The notes: a model not told the origin generated them from the letters alone. A stretch of 64,000 bases of DNA from Polynucleobacter sp. 80A-SIGWE (GCF_018882295.1 NZ_JACVOR010000001.1:620001-684000), one strand, 5' to 3'; shown: positions 33,801 through 42,713, counted from the stretch's first letter. Numbers and translations: made by a program.

Positions 33801-33901
33801 CGGCTGTAGTAATCTCAGGGCTAATAACCTCAACCGCATTAACATTACTAGTACTCCCAGTCTTATATAGATGGTTTGAAGATAAAGAGGTGGAAGCATG
33901 A
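30806..33901 (+). CDS. Heavy-metal efflux RND pump, CzcA/CusA family
   Basis: 1031 residues with the RND layout: helix 1 near the N-terminus, two large periplasmic loops (about 33-340 and 555-880) and helix bundles after each. The proton-relay region in helix 4 reads AIGIMVDGSVVVVEN (406-420). Asp412 and Glu419 are kept but the first Asp of the CzcA DFG...DGA...EN signature is Ala, closer to the CusA/AIG type, while DGS resembles CzcA. The pump therefore fits neither the Zn/Co/Cd nor the Cu/Ag subgroup cleanly. Under a Mn2+ riboswitch its substrate may be Mn2+ (inference). Confidence 0.92.
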   Translation: MIEKIVRLSLQQRLLVVIIALVLFVAGLLATKRLSVDAFPDVTNVQVQIASEAPGRSPEEVERFVTVPIELGMTGLPGLTEMRSLNRNGLSVITLVFTEKTDLYFARQLVTERLIEVASKMPEGITPVMAPPSTGLGEIYQYTLDHPSDGDRQLTVEELEERRTIQDWVVRPMLRSIAGVAEINTQGGFAREYQVLVNPERLRHYQVSLREVYEALARNNANSGGGQLPSYAERFLIRGVGLVTKPEDIGKIILKEVKGIPVYVKNVAEVTIGSEVRQGAAIKNGYTESVAGIIQMIRGGNAREVVNRIKQKVAEINEGKLLPDGLQIVPFYDRTDLVNAAMFNVAKVLIEGVILVVILLFLFLGDVRSSLIVVATLILTPLLTFLVMNRYGISANLMSLGGLAIAIGIMVDGSVVVVENTFAKLGERLKTGESKIRIILEAATEVGTPVLFGVGIIILVFMPLLSLEGMEGKMFAPMAITIAIALTISLILSFTLSPVLCSYILKGGSEDDTKIVARLRAPYERWLHWCLANPKLVVKRSLIGLAASIVGFTLLGKAFIPVMQEGSITPVIVRAPNISLDESIKLEFEAIKRIMTIPDVQMAVSRLGKGESPADPGQPNESDPIVTLKPLGDRKLSQEEIAQEIRDKLKTLPGIELSISQPIAARVDEMVSGVRSQVAIKIFGDDMATLQKLGAQISQILTKMKGSNDLRIEQATGQNYLNININRDAIARYGINVSDVNDVIETAIGGKQASTVYEGERRFPLVLRYPAPYRDKVDAIENIILHSPDGAQVLMRDLADISLVDGPAQISRESGKRRLVVGVNVDGRDLGGFVKEAQSLIAKQVELPQGYSLEWGGQFENMERAMARLMIIIPITILAIYFLLFMLFKSMRLAGLIILVLPFASIGGVFGLFITGEYLSVPAAVGFINLWGIAVLNGVVLISFIKQLRENGYSMEDALLHGCGHRFRPVMMTASVAMLALVPMLFSGGPGSEVTRPLAAVVISGLITSTALTLLVLPVLYRWFEDKEVEA

Positions 33902-34221
33902 TGGAAGTGAAGGCGGTCATTCGCCCAAATAAATTAGCTGCTCTCAGAACGGCATTATTGGAGACCCCAGGTTTCCCGGGGATGACGGTAACTAAAGTTG
34001 AGGGATGTAGCGCTCCCAATCGCACCGGTAAGTTCAATATCAAAGATGAGCTCACGGACTACTCTGCGAAAGTGAAGGTTGAAATTGTTTGCAATGATGA
34101 GGTTGCGCAGATTTTCATGGACCGGATTGTGACTATTTGCCAAACAGGTCAAGTAGGGGACGGTGTAGTTTGGTGTACTGAGGTTCCTAAAGCCTTCTTT
34201 ATTGCAAAATCCACGCCATAA
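33898..34221 (+). CDS. PII-like signalling protein of the metal-efflux operon (PII-NG type)
   Basis: 107 residues with the PII fold: MMEVKAVIRPNKLAALRTALLE (strand 1, helix 1), PGMTVTKVEGC, and the B-loop-like TGQVGDGVVWCTEVPKAFFI. The T-loop region (SAPNRTGKFNIKDELTDYSAKVKVEIV) lacks the uridylylated Tyr context of GlnB/GlnK. PII-like proteins of this group are known beside heavy-metal RND operons, where they are thought to sense metal or nucleotide. ATG overlaps the pump's TGA (ATGA). Cysteines in VEGCS, IVCN, TICQ and VWCT could bind metal. Confidence 0.82.
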   Translation: MMEVKAVIRPNKLAALRTALLETPGFPGMTVTKVEGCSAPNRTGKFNIKDELTDYSAKVKVEIVCNDEVAQIFMDRIVTICQTGQVGDGVVWCTEVPKAFFIAKSTP

Positions 34222-34333
34222 ACAAGCATAAATTCAGCATATTTGAATAATCTGCCGGGAATCACAAAACAGCAGAAATTGTTAGAATGGACGGTGCCCA
34301 ATCAGGGGTAAGTGCATCTAACAAGGATTGAAT

Positions 34334-37231
34334 ATGGGTGGTATTTCTCAGTGGGAGCAGCTCAACGTTGAGCTCACAGCAGCTCTTGGAAGCTCTGTTC
34401 ATTTCGATACTGCTCACCAGGCTGTATACGCCTCTGAAGCATCGAACTATCGCCAAATTCCGATTGGGGTTGTTACCCCTAAAAATACCGAAGAATTTAT
34501 AAAAGGTATCGAGATCTGTCATCGCAATAAGGCTCCGGTGCTGATGCGTGGTGCGGGCACCTCTATGAATGGCCAAACAGTGAATAACGCTGTGGTATTC
34601 GATATTTCCAAGTACTGCAATCACATTCTTGCTTTGGATCCGGCCGCTGGTAATGCGGTTGTTGAGCCGGGCGTGATTTGTGACTCCTTGCGCGACGCTG
34701 CTGAGTTGCATGGCCTAACTTTTGCCCCAGACCCATCTACCCATAGCCGCTGCACTTTAGGCGGTATGGTTGCCAATAACTCCTGTGGCGCGCATTCAGT
34801 GATGGCAGGAAAAACGCTTGAGAACACTGAGGCTCTAGAAATTCTGACTTATGATGGCGAACGTTTTTGGGTTGGCCCAACATCTGATCAAGAGTTGCAA
34901 GAAATTATTGCTGCTGGTGGGCGTAAAGGTCAGATCTACCAAGACCTGCTTACCTTGCGTGATCGCTATGCCGATTTGATTCGTGCGCGCTTCCCCAATA
35001 TTAAGCGTCGCGTTTCTGGATATAACCTAGATCAACTCTTGCCCGAGAATGGCTTTAACGTTGCACGTGCATTGGTTGGTACTGAAGGTACTTGTGCACT
35101 TACTTTGGCTGCTAAGGTGAGATTGGTAAAGAGCCCTGCTAAGCGGGTAGTTTTGGTATTGGGTTTCGATGACATCTATTTGGCCGGTGATGCTGTTCCT
35201 GAATACCAATCCTTTAATCCCATTGCGATCGAAGGTTTGGATTACAAAATTATTCGTGGCTTGCAAGAGCGTAATTTAGCTAAAGCGGAAATTGATTTAC
35301 TGCCCCCTGGAAATGCGTGGGTGGTTGTAGAGTTTGGTGATGACACGCTAGAAGGTGCTATAGCTCAGGCTGAAAAAGCACAAGAGTATTTCAAGTCTCG
35401 AACCAAGGGGCCCCAACCATCGACATGGCTCGAGCCGGATCCATTGGTGCAAAAGCGTATTTGGTCTATTCGTGAGAATGGGGCATCTGCTACCCATTTA
35501 TCAATTGATCCGAACTCCCCTGACCCGGTAGTAGGCTGGGAGGATGCTGCTGTAGATCCGGCACGTTTGGGTGAGTATTTACGTTCATTCCAAGCGTTGG
35601 TGGATTCTTACGAGTATGAGACCTCACTCTACGGGCACTTTGGCGATGGATGTATTCATGCGCGTATTACCTTTAACTTGCGTTCTGCAGAAGGTGTAGC
35701 CAAATTTAGATCCTTTATTCGGGATGCGGCAACCTTAGTCGTTGCGTTTGGTGGTTCGCTTACTGGCGAGCACGGTGATGGCCAAGCCAGAGCAGAATTC
35801 CTCCCAATTATGTTCGGCGAAGAGTTAATGGGTGCGATGCATGAGTTCAAGCGCATCTGGGATCCACAGAACAAACTCAATCCAGGCAAAGTAGTGCACC
35901 CATATCGCGTAGATGAAAACCTCCGCATGGGTCCGGAATACAAAGTTGTGAATATCAAGACGCGCCTGAATTTCTTGAGCCAAGAAGGTAACGGCTTCCA
36001 GAGAGCAGTCGAGCGTTGCGTTGGTATGGGTAAGTGTCGTAGTGAAAAAATCGGCACGATGTGTCCAAGCTATCGCGCTACTAAAGAAGAACGCTTCTCC
36101 ACTCGTGGACGCTCACGACTCTTTTGGGAAATGCTCCAGGGCGAAGTGATTAAAGATGGCTGGGAAAGTGAGGAGCTTAAAGATGCTCTCGATACTTGTC
36201 TCTCCTGTAAAGGTTGCAAGTCGGATTGTCCTGCGCACGTGGATATGGCGTCTTATAAGGCAGAGTTCTTATCTCACTATCACGAGACTAACAGCAGGCC
36301 ACGTCAGGCCCTAACAATGGGTCGCATTGGAGATTGGGCGCCACTGGCGAGCAAGTTCTCATGGCTTATCAATGCGGTAATGCAAACGCCTGTGATTTCT
36401 ACCTTTGCTAAATGGGTTGGTGGTGTGGCACAAGAGCGCACTTTGCCAAAGTTTGCAAACCAAACTTTCAGAAAGCAATTTGAGAAAGCAAAGGGTGTAA
36501 GTACTGGGCAGAAGAAAGTCATTCTCTGGGTAGATACTTTCTGCGAGCATTTCCATCCTGAGGTGGCTAATGCGGCAGTAGAAGTTCTGGCTTACGCAGG
36601 CTTTGAAGCAACCCTGCCAAAGACCCCGCTTTGCTGTGGCCGCCCTTTGTATGACTTCGGTTATTTGGATCTCGCCAAGCAAAAACTAGAGAAGATTCTG
36701 GATGCTATTGGAGATGAAATTAATGCAGATCCAAATTCACCGATTGCTGTAGTGGGTCTTGAACCTGGCTGTATGTCAGTCTTTAAAGATGAGTTGTTAA
36801 AGTTCTTCCCTCATGATCCAAGAGCTCAGCTCTTGGCGTCAAGCACCTATTTGCTTGGAGATTTCTTGCATGAGAAGGGCTACACACCACCACCTCTAGA
36901 CTGCAATATCTTAGTTCACTCTCATTGTCACCAAAAGTCTCTCTTTGGTACAAAGGGAGATGTAGCTCTGTTGGCTGCTTTGGGTGCTAAGGCAAATTAC
37001 ATTGATAGTGGCTGCTGCGGTATGGCAGGATCATTTGGATTTAATCCTGAGCATGTGGAGATATCTAAAGCGGTTGGAGAATTGGTACTACTTCCAGCTG
37101 TCCGAGCCGCCGATCAAGAAACGATCATTCTTACTAATGGCTTTAGCTGCCGAGAGCAGATCGAACAAGAAACTGGCCGCAAGGTAAAGCATTTGGCAGA
37201 GCTTTTACTGATGGCGCATCAAGCAAAGTAA
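34334..37231 (+). CDS. FAD-binding and Fe-S 2-hydroxyacid dehydrogenase (D-lactate/D-2-hydroxyglutarate type)
   Basis: 965 residues. The order is: FAD_binding_4 (about 30-260, with LMRGAGTSMNGQ and TLGGMVANNSCGAHS), FAD-oxidase_C (to about 520, EHGDGQARAEF), a two-cluster ferredoxin segment (CVGMGKC ... CPSYR and CLSCKGCKSDCP), then two CCG motifs (LCCGRPLYDFG, SCCGMAGSFG). This is the fused Dld/GlcD-plus-GlcF layout of YdiJ-type enzymes, which oxidise D-2-hydroxyacids and pass electrons to a carrier. Start at ATG 34334 after AAGGA. It is a paralogue of the gene at 48.2-51.3 kb; no regulator is adjacent. Confidence 0.9.
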   Translation: MGGISQWEQLNVELTAALGSSVHFDTAHQAVYASEASNYRQIPIGVVTPKNTEEFIKGIEICHRNKAPVLMRGAGTSMNGQTVNNAVVFDISKYCNHILALDPAAGNAVVEPGVICDSLRDAAELHGLTFAPDPSTHSRCTLGGMVANNSCGAHSVMAGKTLENTEALEILTYDGERFWVGPTSDQELQEIIAAGGRKGQIYQDLLTLRDRYADLIRARFPNIKRRVSGYNLDQLLPENGFNVARALVGTEGTCALTLAAKVRLVKSPAKRVVLVLGFDDIYLAGDAVPEYQSFNPIAIEGLDYKIIRGLQERNLAKAEIDLLPPGNAWVVVEFGDDTLEGAIAQAEKAQEYFKSRTKGPQPSTWLEPDPLVQKRIWSIRENGASATHLSIDPNSPDPVVGWEDAAVDPARLGEYLRSFQALVDSYEYETSLYGHFGDGCIHARITFNLRSAEGVAKFRSFIRDAATLVVAFGGSLTGEHGDGQARAEFLPIMFGEELMGAMHEFKRIWDPQNKLNPGKVVHPYRVDENLRMGPEYKVVNIKTRLNFLSQEGNGFQRAVERCVGMGKCRSEKIGTMCPSYRATKEERFSTRGRSRLFWEMLQGEVIKDGWESEELKDALDTCLSCKGCKSDCPAHVDMASYKAEFLSHYHETNSRPRQALTMGRIGDWAPLASKFSWLINAVMQTPVISTFAKWVGGVAQERTLPKFANQTFRKQFEKAKGVSTGQKKVILWVDTFCEHFHPEVANAAVEVLAYAGFEATLPKTPLCCGRPLYDFGYLDLAKQKLEKILDAIGDEINADPNSPIAVVGLEPGCMSVFKDELLKFFPHDPRAQLLASSTYLLGDFLHEKGYTPPPLDCNILVHSHCHQKSLFGTKGDVALLAALGAKANYIDSGCCGMAGSFGFNPEHVEISKAVGELVLLPAVRAADQETIILTNGFSCREQIEQETGRKVKHLAELLLMAHQAK

Positions 37232-37254
37232 CAAATTTACAACTTAAGATAAAG

Positions 37255-37290
37255 AATCCTCCGAGGGTCTATTCGGGGGATTTTTTATTT
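37255..37290 (+). terminator. Intrinsic terminator
   Basis: AATCCTCCGA (37255-37264) pairs with TCGGGGGATT (37273-37282, one G-U pair), followed by a T-rich tail. Confidence 0.88.
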
Positions 37291-37400
37291 GCACCCCCAA
37301 TTAAACGTATTGGCAATATGGGAATCTAGATATTGGGCATGTTGCTCAATCTAAGGCGTAATATGTACTTTAGTTAATTACATCACTTTCTGGAGCGCCT

Positions 37401-38675
37401 ATGAGTCATGAAATCGCATCTTATTTGGACCCTAAAAATCTTGGTGCTTGGGGCACATACCTCGAACAGATTGATCGTGTAACTCCTTATCTAGGCCCGC
37501 TGACACGCTGGGTAGAGACTTTAAAGCGACCCAAGCGATCTTTAATTGTGGATGTGCCTATCGAGTTAGATAACGGCACGATTGCCCATTTTGAAGGGTA
37601 TCGAGTGCATCACAATTTATCTCGAGGTCCAGGTAAGGGTGGTATCCGCTTTCACCCGGATGTCACGTTATCTGAGGTCACTGCTTTATCAGCATGGATG
37701 TCAATTAAAACTGCCGTTGTGAACGTCCCGTTTGGCGGCGCAAAAGGGGGTATTCGTGTTGATCCTAAAAAGCTATCTCAATCCGAGCTTGAAAGAATGA
37801 CTAGGCGCTTTACTAGTGAGATCAATATGATGATTGGTCCTCAAAAAGATATTCCAGCGCCTGATGTCAATACCAACGAGCAAATAATGGCGTGGATGAT
37901 GGACACCTATTGCGTTAATCAGGGTTACACCACCTCCGGCGTTGTTACGGGCAAACCCATTTCACTTGGTGGAAGTTTAGGTAGAAGGGACGCAACCGGT
38001 CGAGGTGTATTCGTAGTGGCTAGAGAGGCTTACGGGCAAATGAATCGTGAGCTCTCTGGAGCGCGGATCGCGATTCAAGGTCTAGGCAACGTTGGTGGTC
38101 ATGCTGCTCGTCTATTTGCTCAGGCTGGTGCCAAGGTGGTGGCGATCCAAGATCACTCTGGTGCTTTATATAACCCCAATGGCTTCGATGTAGATGCCTT
38201 GCTTGATCATGTTTCGCTTGCCCGTGAGATTAACGGTTTTCCTGGTGAAGCTATCACCAGTCAACAGTTTTGGTCATCACCATGCGATATCTTGATACCA
38301 GCCGCATTAGAGTCTCAAATTACTCCCGCAAATGCTGCGAGTATTCAGGCGAAATTGATTGTGGAGGGTGCGAATGGGCCTACGACACCAGAAGCGGATG
38401 ACATCTTGAGGGATATGAATATCACTGTTGTGCCTGATGTGATTGCCAATGCTGGTGGTGTGACTGTAAGTTACTTCGAGTGGGTACAGGATTTTTCTAG
38501 CTTCTTCTGGACTGAGGAAGAAATTAACAATCGCCTGGATATCTTAATGGTCGATGCCTTCAAGGGTATTTGCGATGTAGCTAAGAAACATGATGTGAGC
38601 TTGAGAACTGCTACCTTTATTGTTGGGTGCGAACGTATTCTGAAGGCTAGGCAGATGCGGGGTTTATACCCTTAA
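37401..38675 (+). CDS. gdhA: Glutamate dehydrogenase (Glu/Leu/Phe/Val family)
   Basis: 424 residues. Substrate-binding and catalytic motifs [13 protein letters not shown] and [14 protein letters not shown] (catalytic Lys in GGAKGG), and the Rossmann signature [15 protein letters not shown] (about 216-230). It interconverts glutamate and 2-oxoglutarate plus ammonia. Length and motifs suit the hexameric NAD-type enzyme (GudB/RocG class). Monocistronic, between two terminators. Confidence 0.93.
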   Translation: MSHEIASYLDPKNLGAWGTYLEQIDRVTPYLGPLTRWVETLKRPKRSLIVDVPIELDNGTIAHFEGYRVHHNLSRGPGKGGIRFHPDVTLSEVTALSAWMSIKTAVVNVPFGGAKGGIRVDPKKLSQSELERMTRRFTSEINMMIGPQKDIPAPDVNTNEQIMAWMMDTYCVNQGYTTSGVVTGKPISLGGSLGRRDATGRGVFVVAREAYGQMNRELSGARIAIQGLGNVGGHAARLFAQAGAKVVAIQDHSGALYNPNGFDVDALLDHVSLAREINGFPGEAITSQQFWSSPCDILIPAALESQITPANAASIQAKLIVEGANGPTTPEADDILRDMNITVVPDVIANAGGVTVSYFEWVQDFSSFFWTEEEINNRLDILMVDAFKGICDVAKKHDVSLRTATFIVGCERILKARQMRGLYP

Positions 38676-38706
38676 TGATGCGTGGGAAGTTGCCCATTTG
38701 AAATGA

Positions 38707-38733
38707 AAAAGCCCCGAGTGATTCGGGGCTTTT
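38707..38733. terminator. Intrinsic terminator, bidirectional
   Basis: AAAAGCCCCGA (38707-38717), GTGAT loop, TCGGGGCTTTT (38723-38733), between converging gdhA and ahpF. Confidence 0.92.
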
Positions 38734-38758
38734 CTACTTTCAGGGTGCTTTGAAGATC

Positions 38759-40303
38759 TTATGATCGAATCAAATAATCAAATGCTGAGAGCGATGCCTT
38801 AGCGCCTTCACCCATGGCAATGATGATTTGCTTGTAAGGTACAGTAGTGCAATCCCCTGCAGCAAATACACCTGGCATAGACGTCTCTCCTTTAGCATCA
38901 ATAATGACCTCGCCGCGAGGGGATAAATCAATGACGCCTTTGAGCCAATCAGTATTTGGCAATAAACCAATTTGCACAAAGATACCTTCAAGGGCAATGT
39001 CATGCATCTGGTTATTGGCACGATCTTCATATCTCAAGGTAGTTACTTTGCCATCCGCGCCCAAAACCTCTTTACTCAAAGCATTGGTAATGATGGTTAC
39101 GTTAGGCATGCTATTTAATTTCTTTTGAAGGACTGCATCAGCACGTAACTTGGTGTCGAATTCAATCAAGGTGACATGACTGACAATGCCTGCCAAATCA
39201 ATTGCTGCCTCAACCCCAGAGTTTCCCCCGCCGATTACTGCTACACGCTTGCCCTTGTAGAGGGGGCCATCACAGTGTGGGCAGTAGGCTACACCTTTAC
39301 CGCGGTACTCTTGCTCGCCCGGCACATTCATTTCGCGCCAGCGTGCACCAGTACTTAAGATGACGGTCTTACTTTTCAGAACTGCGCCGTTTTCTAGGGT
39401 GATGGCAATTTCTTCGCCAGTCTTGCTTAAGCTCTTAGCAGTTTGCAAGTTCATGACATCAACTTCGTATTCCTTCACGTGCTGCTCAAGCGCCATCACT
39501 AATTTAGGGCCTTCAGTTTCTTTAACAGAAATGAAATTTTCAATGCCAACAGTATCAGCAACTTGACCGCCGAATTTCTGAGCTACTACGCCAGTTCTAA
39601 TGCCTTTACGAGCAGAGTAGATCGCTGCTGAGGCACCTGCTGGACCACCGCCAATAATTAAAGAATCATAGGCATCTTTAGCGTTTAATTTTTCTGCATC
39701 GCGGGCTGAAGAGTTAGTGTCTAGTTTGGCGGCAATTTCTTCAACACTCATACGACCTTGACCAAAGACTTCCCCATTCAGAATCACGGTAGGTACAGCC
39801 ATGATTTGATATTGATCGACTAAGCCTTGAAAGAGGGCGCCATCAATCATTTCATGTTCGATATTCGGATTGAGCGCAGCCATGAGGTTCAAAGCCTGAA
39901 CAACATCAGGGCAGTTGTGGCATGACAAAGAGATGAAAGTCTGAAAGCGCTTCTTGCCTTCTAAGCCTTTGATGCTATCAATAACATCTTGCTCAACTTT
40001 AGGCGGGTAGCCGCTTGATTGCAAAATAGCCAAGATGAAAGAAGTCATCTCATGACCCATTGGTAGGCCTGAGAATGTAATCCGCGCAACTTCATCAACT
40101 TTAGCTACAGTAAAGCTAGGAATGTTTTTGCTGCTACCAGAAGTCTTTACTGTGATCTTGCCAGATTGCTCGGCAACCTCATTCAATAACTCCAGCATCT
40201 GGGCGGACTGGGTGCTGTCGTCCAAAGTAGCCTCTAAAACAATCGGACTTTCAATTTTTTCAAAATAGGCCTTGAGCTGTGCCTTGATGTTTGCATCTAA
40301 CAT
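38759..40303 (-). CDS. ahpF: Alkyl hydroperoxide reductase subunit F
   Basis: 514 residues: an N-terminal tandem thioredoxin-like domain with redox pair CHNC (in [10 protein letters not shown]), a linker, then a thioredoxin-reductase-like module with [17 protein letters not shown] (FAD), the CPHC redox pair in AYCPHCDGP and [14 protein letters not shown] (NADH). It transfers electrons from NADH to AhpC. It lies downstream of ahpC with a 120-base gap containing unusual alternative hairpins. No truncation is seen. Confidence 0.96.
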   Translation of the reverse strand: MLDANIKAQLKAYFEKIESPIVLEATLDDSTQSAQMLELLNEVAEQSGKITVKTSGSSKNIPSFTVAKVDEVARITFSGLPMGHEMTSFILAILQSSGYPPKVEQDVIDSIKGLEGKKRFQTFISLSCHNCPDVVQALNLMAALNPNIEHEMIDGALFQGLVDQYQIMAVPTVILNGEVFGQGRMSVEEIAAKLDTNSSARDAEKLNAKDAYDSLIIGGGPAGASAAIYSARKGIRTGVVAQKFGGQVADTVGIENFISVKETEGPKLVMALEQHVKEYEVDVMNLQTAKSLSKTGEEIAITLENGAVLKSKTVILSTGARWREMNVPGEQEYRGKGVAYCPHCDGPLYKGKRVAVIGGGNSGVEAAIDLAGIVSHVTLIEFDTKLRADAVLQKKLNSMPNVTIITNALSKEVLGADGKVTTLRYEDRANNQMHDIALEGIFVQIGLLPNTDWLKGVIDLSPRGEVIIDAKGETSMPGVFAAGDCTTVPYKQIIIAMGEGAKASLSAFDYLIRS

Positions 40304-40331
40304 GATGTGTTCCTTGGTATTTAATCCTGAT

Positions 40332-40396
40332 GAGTCTATTGGGCAGGGCTTCTGCTTCTCATCCTGCCCAATAGACTCTCCGAAGAGAGTCTATTG
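40332..40396 (-). repeat. Three-armed repeat giving mutually exclusive hairpins between ahpC and ahpF
   Basis: Arms: A (40332-40347), B (40363-40378, perfect 16-bp inverse of A) and C (40387-40396, same as the first ten bases of A). In the minus-strand mRNA, C plus flanking bases pairs with B as a perfect 12-bp stem closed by a cUUCGg tetraloop (40369-40396). Alternatively B pairs with A over 16 bp. Both cannot form. There is no U-tract, so simple termination is unlikely. Confidence 0.88.
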
Positions 40397-40423
40397 ATTG
40401 CTAGTTACTGCTGACTTCTATGA

Positions 40424-40987
40424 TTAGATCTTGCCTACGAGGTCTAAAGATGGAGTCAATGTAGCTGCGCCTTCTTTCCACTTAGCTGGGCATACTTCAC
40501 CTGGGTGAGCTGCTGTGTACTGAGCAGCTTTGAGCTTACGCAATGTCTCAGAGATATCGCGAGCGATTTCATTTGAGTGAACTTCAGCTGTTTTGATAAC
40601 GCCTTCTGGATTGATGATGAATGTGCCGCGCAATGCGAGACCTTCTTCTTCAATGTGTACGCCAAAACCACGTGTCAATGTATGAGTTGGATCGCCAACC
40701 AATGGGAACTTAGCCTTGCCTACAGCAGGTGAAGTCTCATGCCATACTTTGTGTGAGAAATGTGTATCAGTAGTAACGATGTATACCTCTGCGCCCATCT
40801 TCTGGAATTCTGCATAGTTATCAGCTGCATCTTCAATTTCTGTTGGGCAGTTGAATGTGAATGCTGCTGGCATGAAAATCAATACTGACCATTTGCCTTT
40901 GAGAGTCTCATCGGAAATAGTTACAAACTTACCGTTGTGGAAAGCTTGGGTCTTGAATGGTGGAACTTGCGTGTTAATTAGTGACAT
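40424..40987 (-). CDS. ahpC: Alkyl hydroperoxide reductase subunit C (2-Cys peroxiredoxin)
   Basis: 187 residues, starting MSLINTQVPPFKTQAF at ATG 40987 after AGGAGA; an upstream ATG at 41035 is in poor context. Peroxidatic C47 (FTFNCPTE) and resolving C166 (GEVCPAKW) match the E. coli enzyme. It reduces H2O2, organic peroxides and peroxynitrite and is recycled by AhpF. The upstream 200 bases are AT-rich with overlapping dyads suited to OxyR. Confidence 0.96.
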   Translation of the reverse strand: MSLINTQVPPFKTQAFHNGKFVTISDETLKGKWSVLIFMPAAFTFNCPTEIEDAADNYAEFQKMGAEVYIVTTDTHFSHKVWHETSPAVGKAKFPLVGDPTHTLTRGFGVHIEEEGLALRGTFIINPEGVIKTAEVHSNEIARDISETLRKLKAAQYTAAHPGEVCPAKWKEGAATLTPSLDLVGKI

Positions 40988-41072
40988 AGGTTTCTCCTGT
41001 AAAAAATAAAATAGTTGATTCACAACAGGAACCATTCTAGAGACTATTTATTTATTTGCATAATGAATAATT

Positions 41073-41099
41073 TAGATATTAATGATCTATTTATTAGAT
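41073..41099. promoter_or_regulatory. AT-rich overlapping dyads upstream of ahpC, possible OxyR site
   Basis: TAGAT (41073-41077), ATCTA (41085-41089) and TAGAT (41095-41099) form two overlapping inverted repeats of the ATAG/CTAT kind used by OxyR. They lie about 90-110 bases before the ahpC start. The match is loose and no OxyR gene is in view. Confidence 0.3.
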
Positions 41100-41203
41100 A
41101 ACTAATGGGGGCTCAATATAAGCCCAAATCGAAGCTTTTGACTGCTGGAATTTGATTGGGCTTCACTTGGAAGAATCAAAAGCACCCGTTATAAACTGGA
41201 CCT

Positions 41204-41812
41204 ATGACCCCTATCTTGTACTCTTACCGAAGATGCCCATATGCAATGCGGGCTCGTATGGCATTGAAATATGCTGGTATTCAGGTTGAGCACAGAGAGA
41301 TTGAGTTAAGAAACAAGCCACATTCAATGTTAATTGCTTCACCTAAGGGCACTGTGCCAGTTTTATGTGCTGATGGACTTGTGTTGGACCAAAGCTTGGA
41401 TATCATGCGCTGGGCTTTAGATAAGTCTGACCCAGATGGTTGGAGGGAAGTTGATAAAGGGGTCTCTCAAGCGTGGATTGAGAAAAACGATGGCCAATTT
41501 AAAGTGCTGCTAGACCAGTACAAGTATCCAAATCGATTTCCAGATCTGAGCCAAGGGGATGTTCTCAATAGCGCTATAGAGCTCATGCTCAAGCCCATGG
41601 AGGCGGCACTGCAATCTAGCAAGTATTTAATGGGCAACAAGATGTCTTTGGTGGATATAGCCATCTTTCCATTCATCAGGCAGTTTGCTGCAGTCAATCC
41701 AGAACAGTTTGATGCTTTGCCATTTTCCTCAGTCAAAACATGGCTAAATCAACAACTTGAGTCAGACCTATTTAACTCCGTGATGGATAAACACCCAACC
41801 TGGCTTGATTAA
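41204..41812 (+). CDS. Glutathione S-transferase-like protein
   Basis: 202 residues. The N-terminal thioredoxin-fold begins ILYSYRRCPYAMRARMALKYAG with a CPYA glutaredoxin-like active site, then KGTVPVLCADGLVLDQSLDIMRW (cis-Pro and glutathione-binding DQS), and a helical C-terminal domain ending in LVDIAIFPFIRQF. The CPYA site suggests a glutathione-dependent reductase rather than a classical transferase. Divergent from ahpC, so both may answer peroxide stress (inference). Confidence 0.85.
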   Translation: MTPILYSYRRCPYAMRARMALKYAGIQVEHREIELRNKPHSMLIASPKGTVPVLCADGLVLDQSLDIMRWALDKSDPDGWREVDKGVSQAWIEKNDGQFKVLLDQYKYPNRFPDLSQGDVLNSAIELMLKPMEAALQSSKYLMGNKMSLVDIAIFPFIRQFAAVNPEQFDALPFSSVKTWLNQQLESDLFNSVMDKHPTWLD

Positions 41813-41853
41813 TATTAGCGGGCGAGAATGACTTCATCCATTCATTTCTTGCC

Positions 41854-42621
41854 TTACTTTGTTATCTGCAAATAAGGCGCATTGGATATGGAAATCAAGC
41901 CTTGATAGGGGTTACTAAAAGTCAAGGAGATGATGCAAAGCGGTGTGATGATGGTGAGAGTTGAGATGAGCATTGCTAGTATCAAAGCCTTGGGCTTAGA
42001 TGAGTGCGTGAAGGCAACGGTTATCAGCACCAAAACACCTAAAAATAGTAATGCATACCAGCGAATAGGATGGACGTCGATGGTGGCATAGGCTAATCGA
42101 GTTTCTCGGGAGGTATTAACTAAATTGAATGCGCTTAATAGCGCTTTAGATTCCGCCTTATCCGGGAGCATATTTGCTGCTTTAAATGTAGTTGCTCTCA
42201 AGGTGGTAAATTTTTCATCCGCTTCTGCTGATATAGATCGACTTTTGGATAATGTTTTCCACTCGTCATGAATGATGGACTGTGTATATTCCTTTGCGGC
42301 TCCAGGCAGATCAATTTCCTTGGGGATTGGGATCGAATTAGCAAGGCTAATAATGTTGAGGATTCCCTGACTCTCGTTTTTAATAGCCTTAGTGGCGATA
42401 CTATAGTTATCCCAGATAGATGTTGCGAGTAGGGCGGCAGTCAGTGAAAACAGCACAGCAGGAAGGCTAAAGAAGGGAGCAACAATCCCTTCATATTGTC
42501 CAATGAAGTGTTTGTTCTTTGGGTGAATAACAAGCCAAACAATCAGAATGGAAAGGCTTGTGAAGCCGATCAAAAGCGCTAGGATTAGGGTAGTGTCGCT
42601 TTGGAAAATTAAGTTTTGCAA
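41854..42621 (-). CDS. DUF4239 membrane protein
   Basis: 255 residues with two transmembrane segments near each end (about 10-30 and 45-67; 188-206 and 212-232) and a central hydrophilic helical domain. This is the layout of the DUF4239/bestrophin-like family, possible ion channels of unknown function. The start is a TTG; no in-frame ATG lies upstream before a stop, and AAGAG precedes it. Monocistronic. Confidence 0.7.
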   Translation of the reverse strand: MQNLIFQSDTTLILALLIGFTSLSILIVWLVIHPKNKHFIGQYEGIVAPFFSLPAVLFSLTAALLATSIWDNYSIATKAIKNESQGILNIISLANSIPIPKEIDLPGAAKEYTQSIIHDEWKTLSKSRSISAEADEKFTTLRATTFKAANMLPDKAESKALLSAFNLVNTSRETRLAYATIDVHPIRWYALLFLGVLVLITVAFTHSSKPKALILAMLISTLTIITPLCIISLTFSNPYQGLISISNAPYLQITK

Positions 42622-42713
42622 TTTGCACTCTTTTGAATGGGACGCATTATGTATGAAGCTATGTAATCAGTGTAGTTGATTTCATGGCGATCGGAGCTGC
42701 GTTTCATTTGGCC

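Noticed and set aside
34262-34711. 149-codon minus-strand frame over the start of the first FAD/Fe-S gene
   Set aside because: Antisense shadow; the plus-strand protein has intact FAD-binding motifs over the same bases.
38707-38733. Hairpin considered as a regulatory element of ahpF
   Set aside because: It has the form of an ordinary bidirectional terminator between convergent genes.
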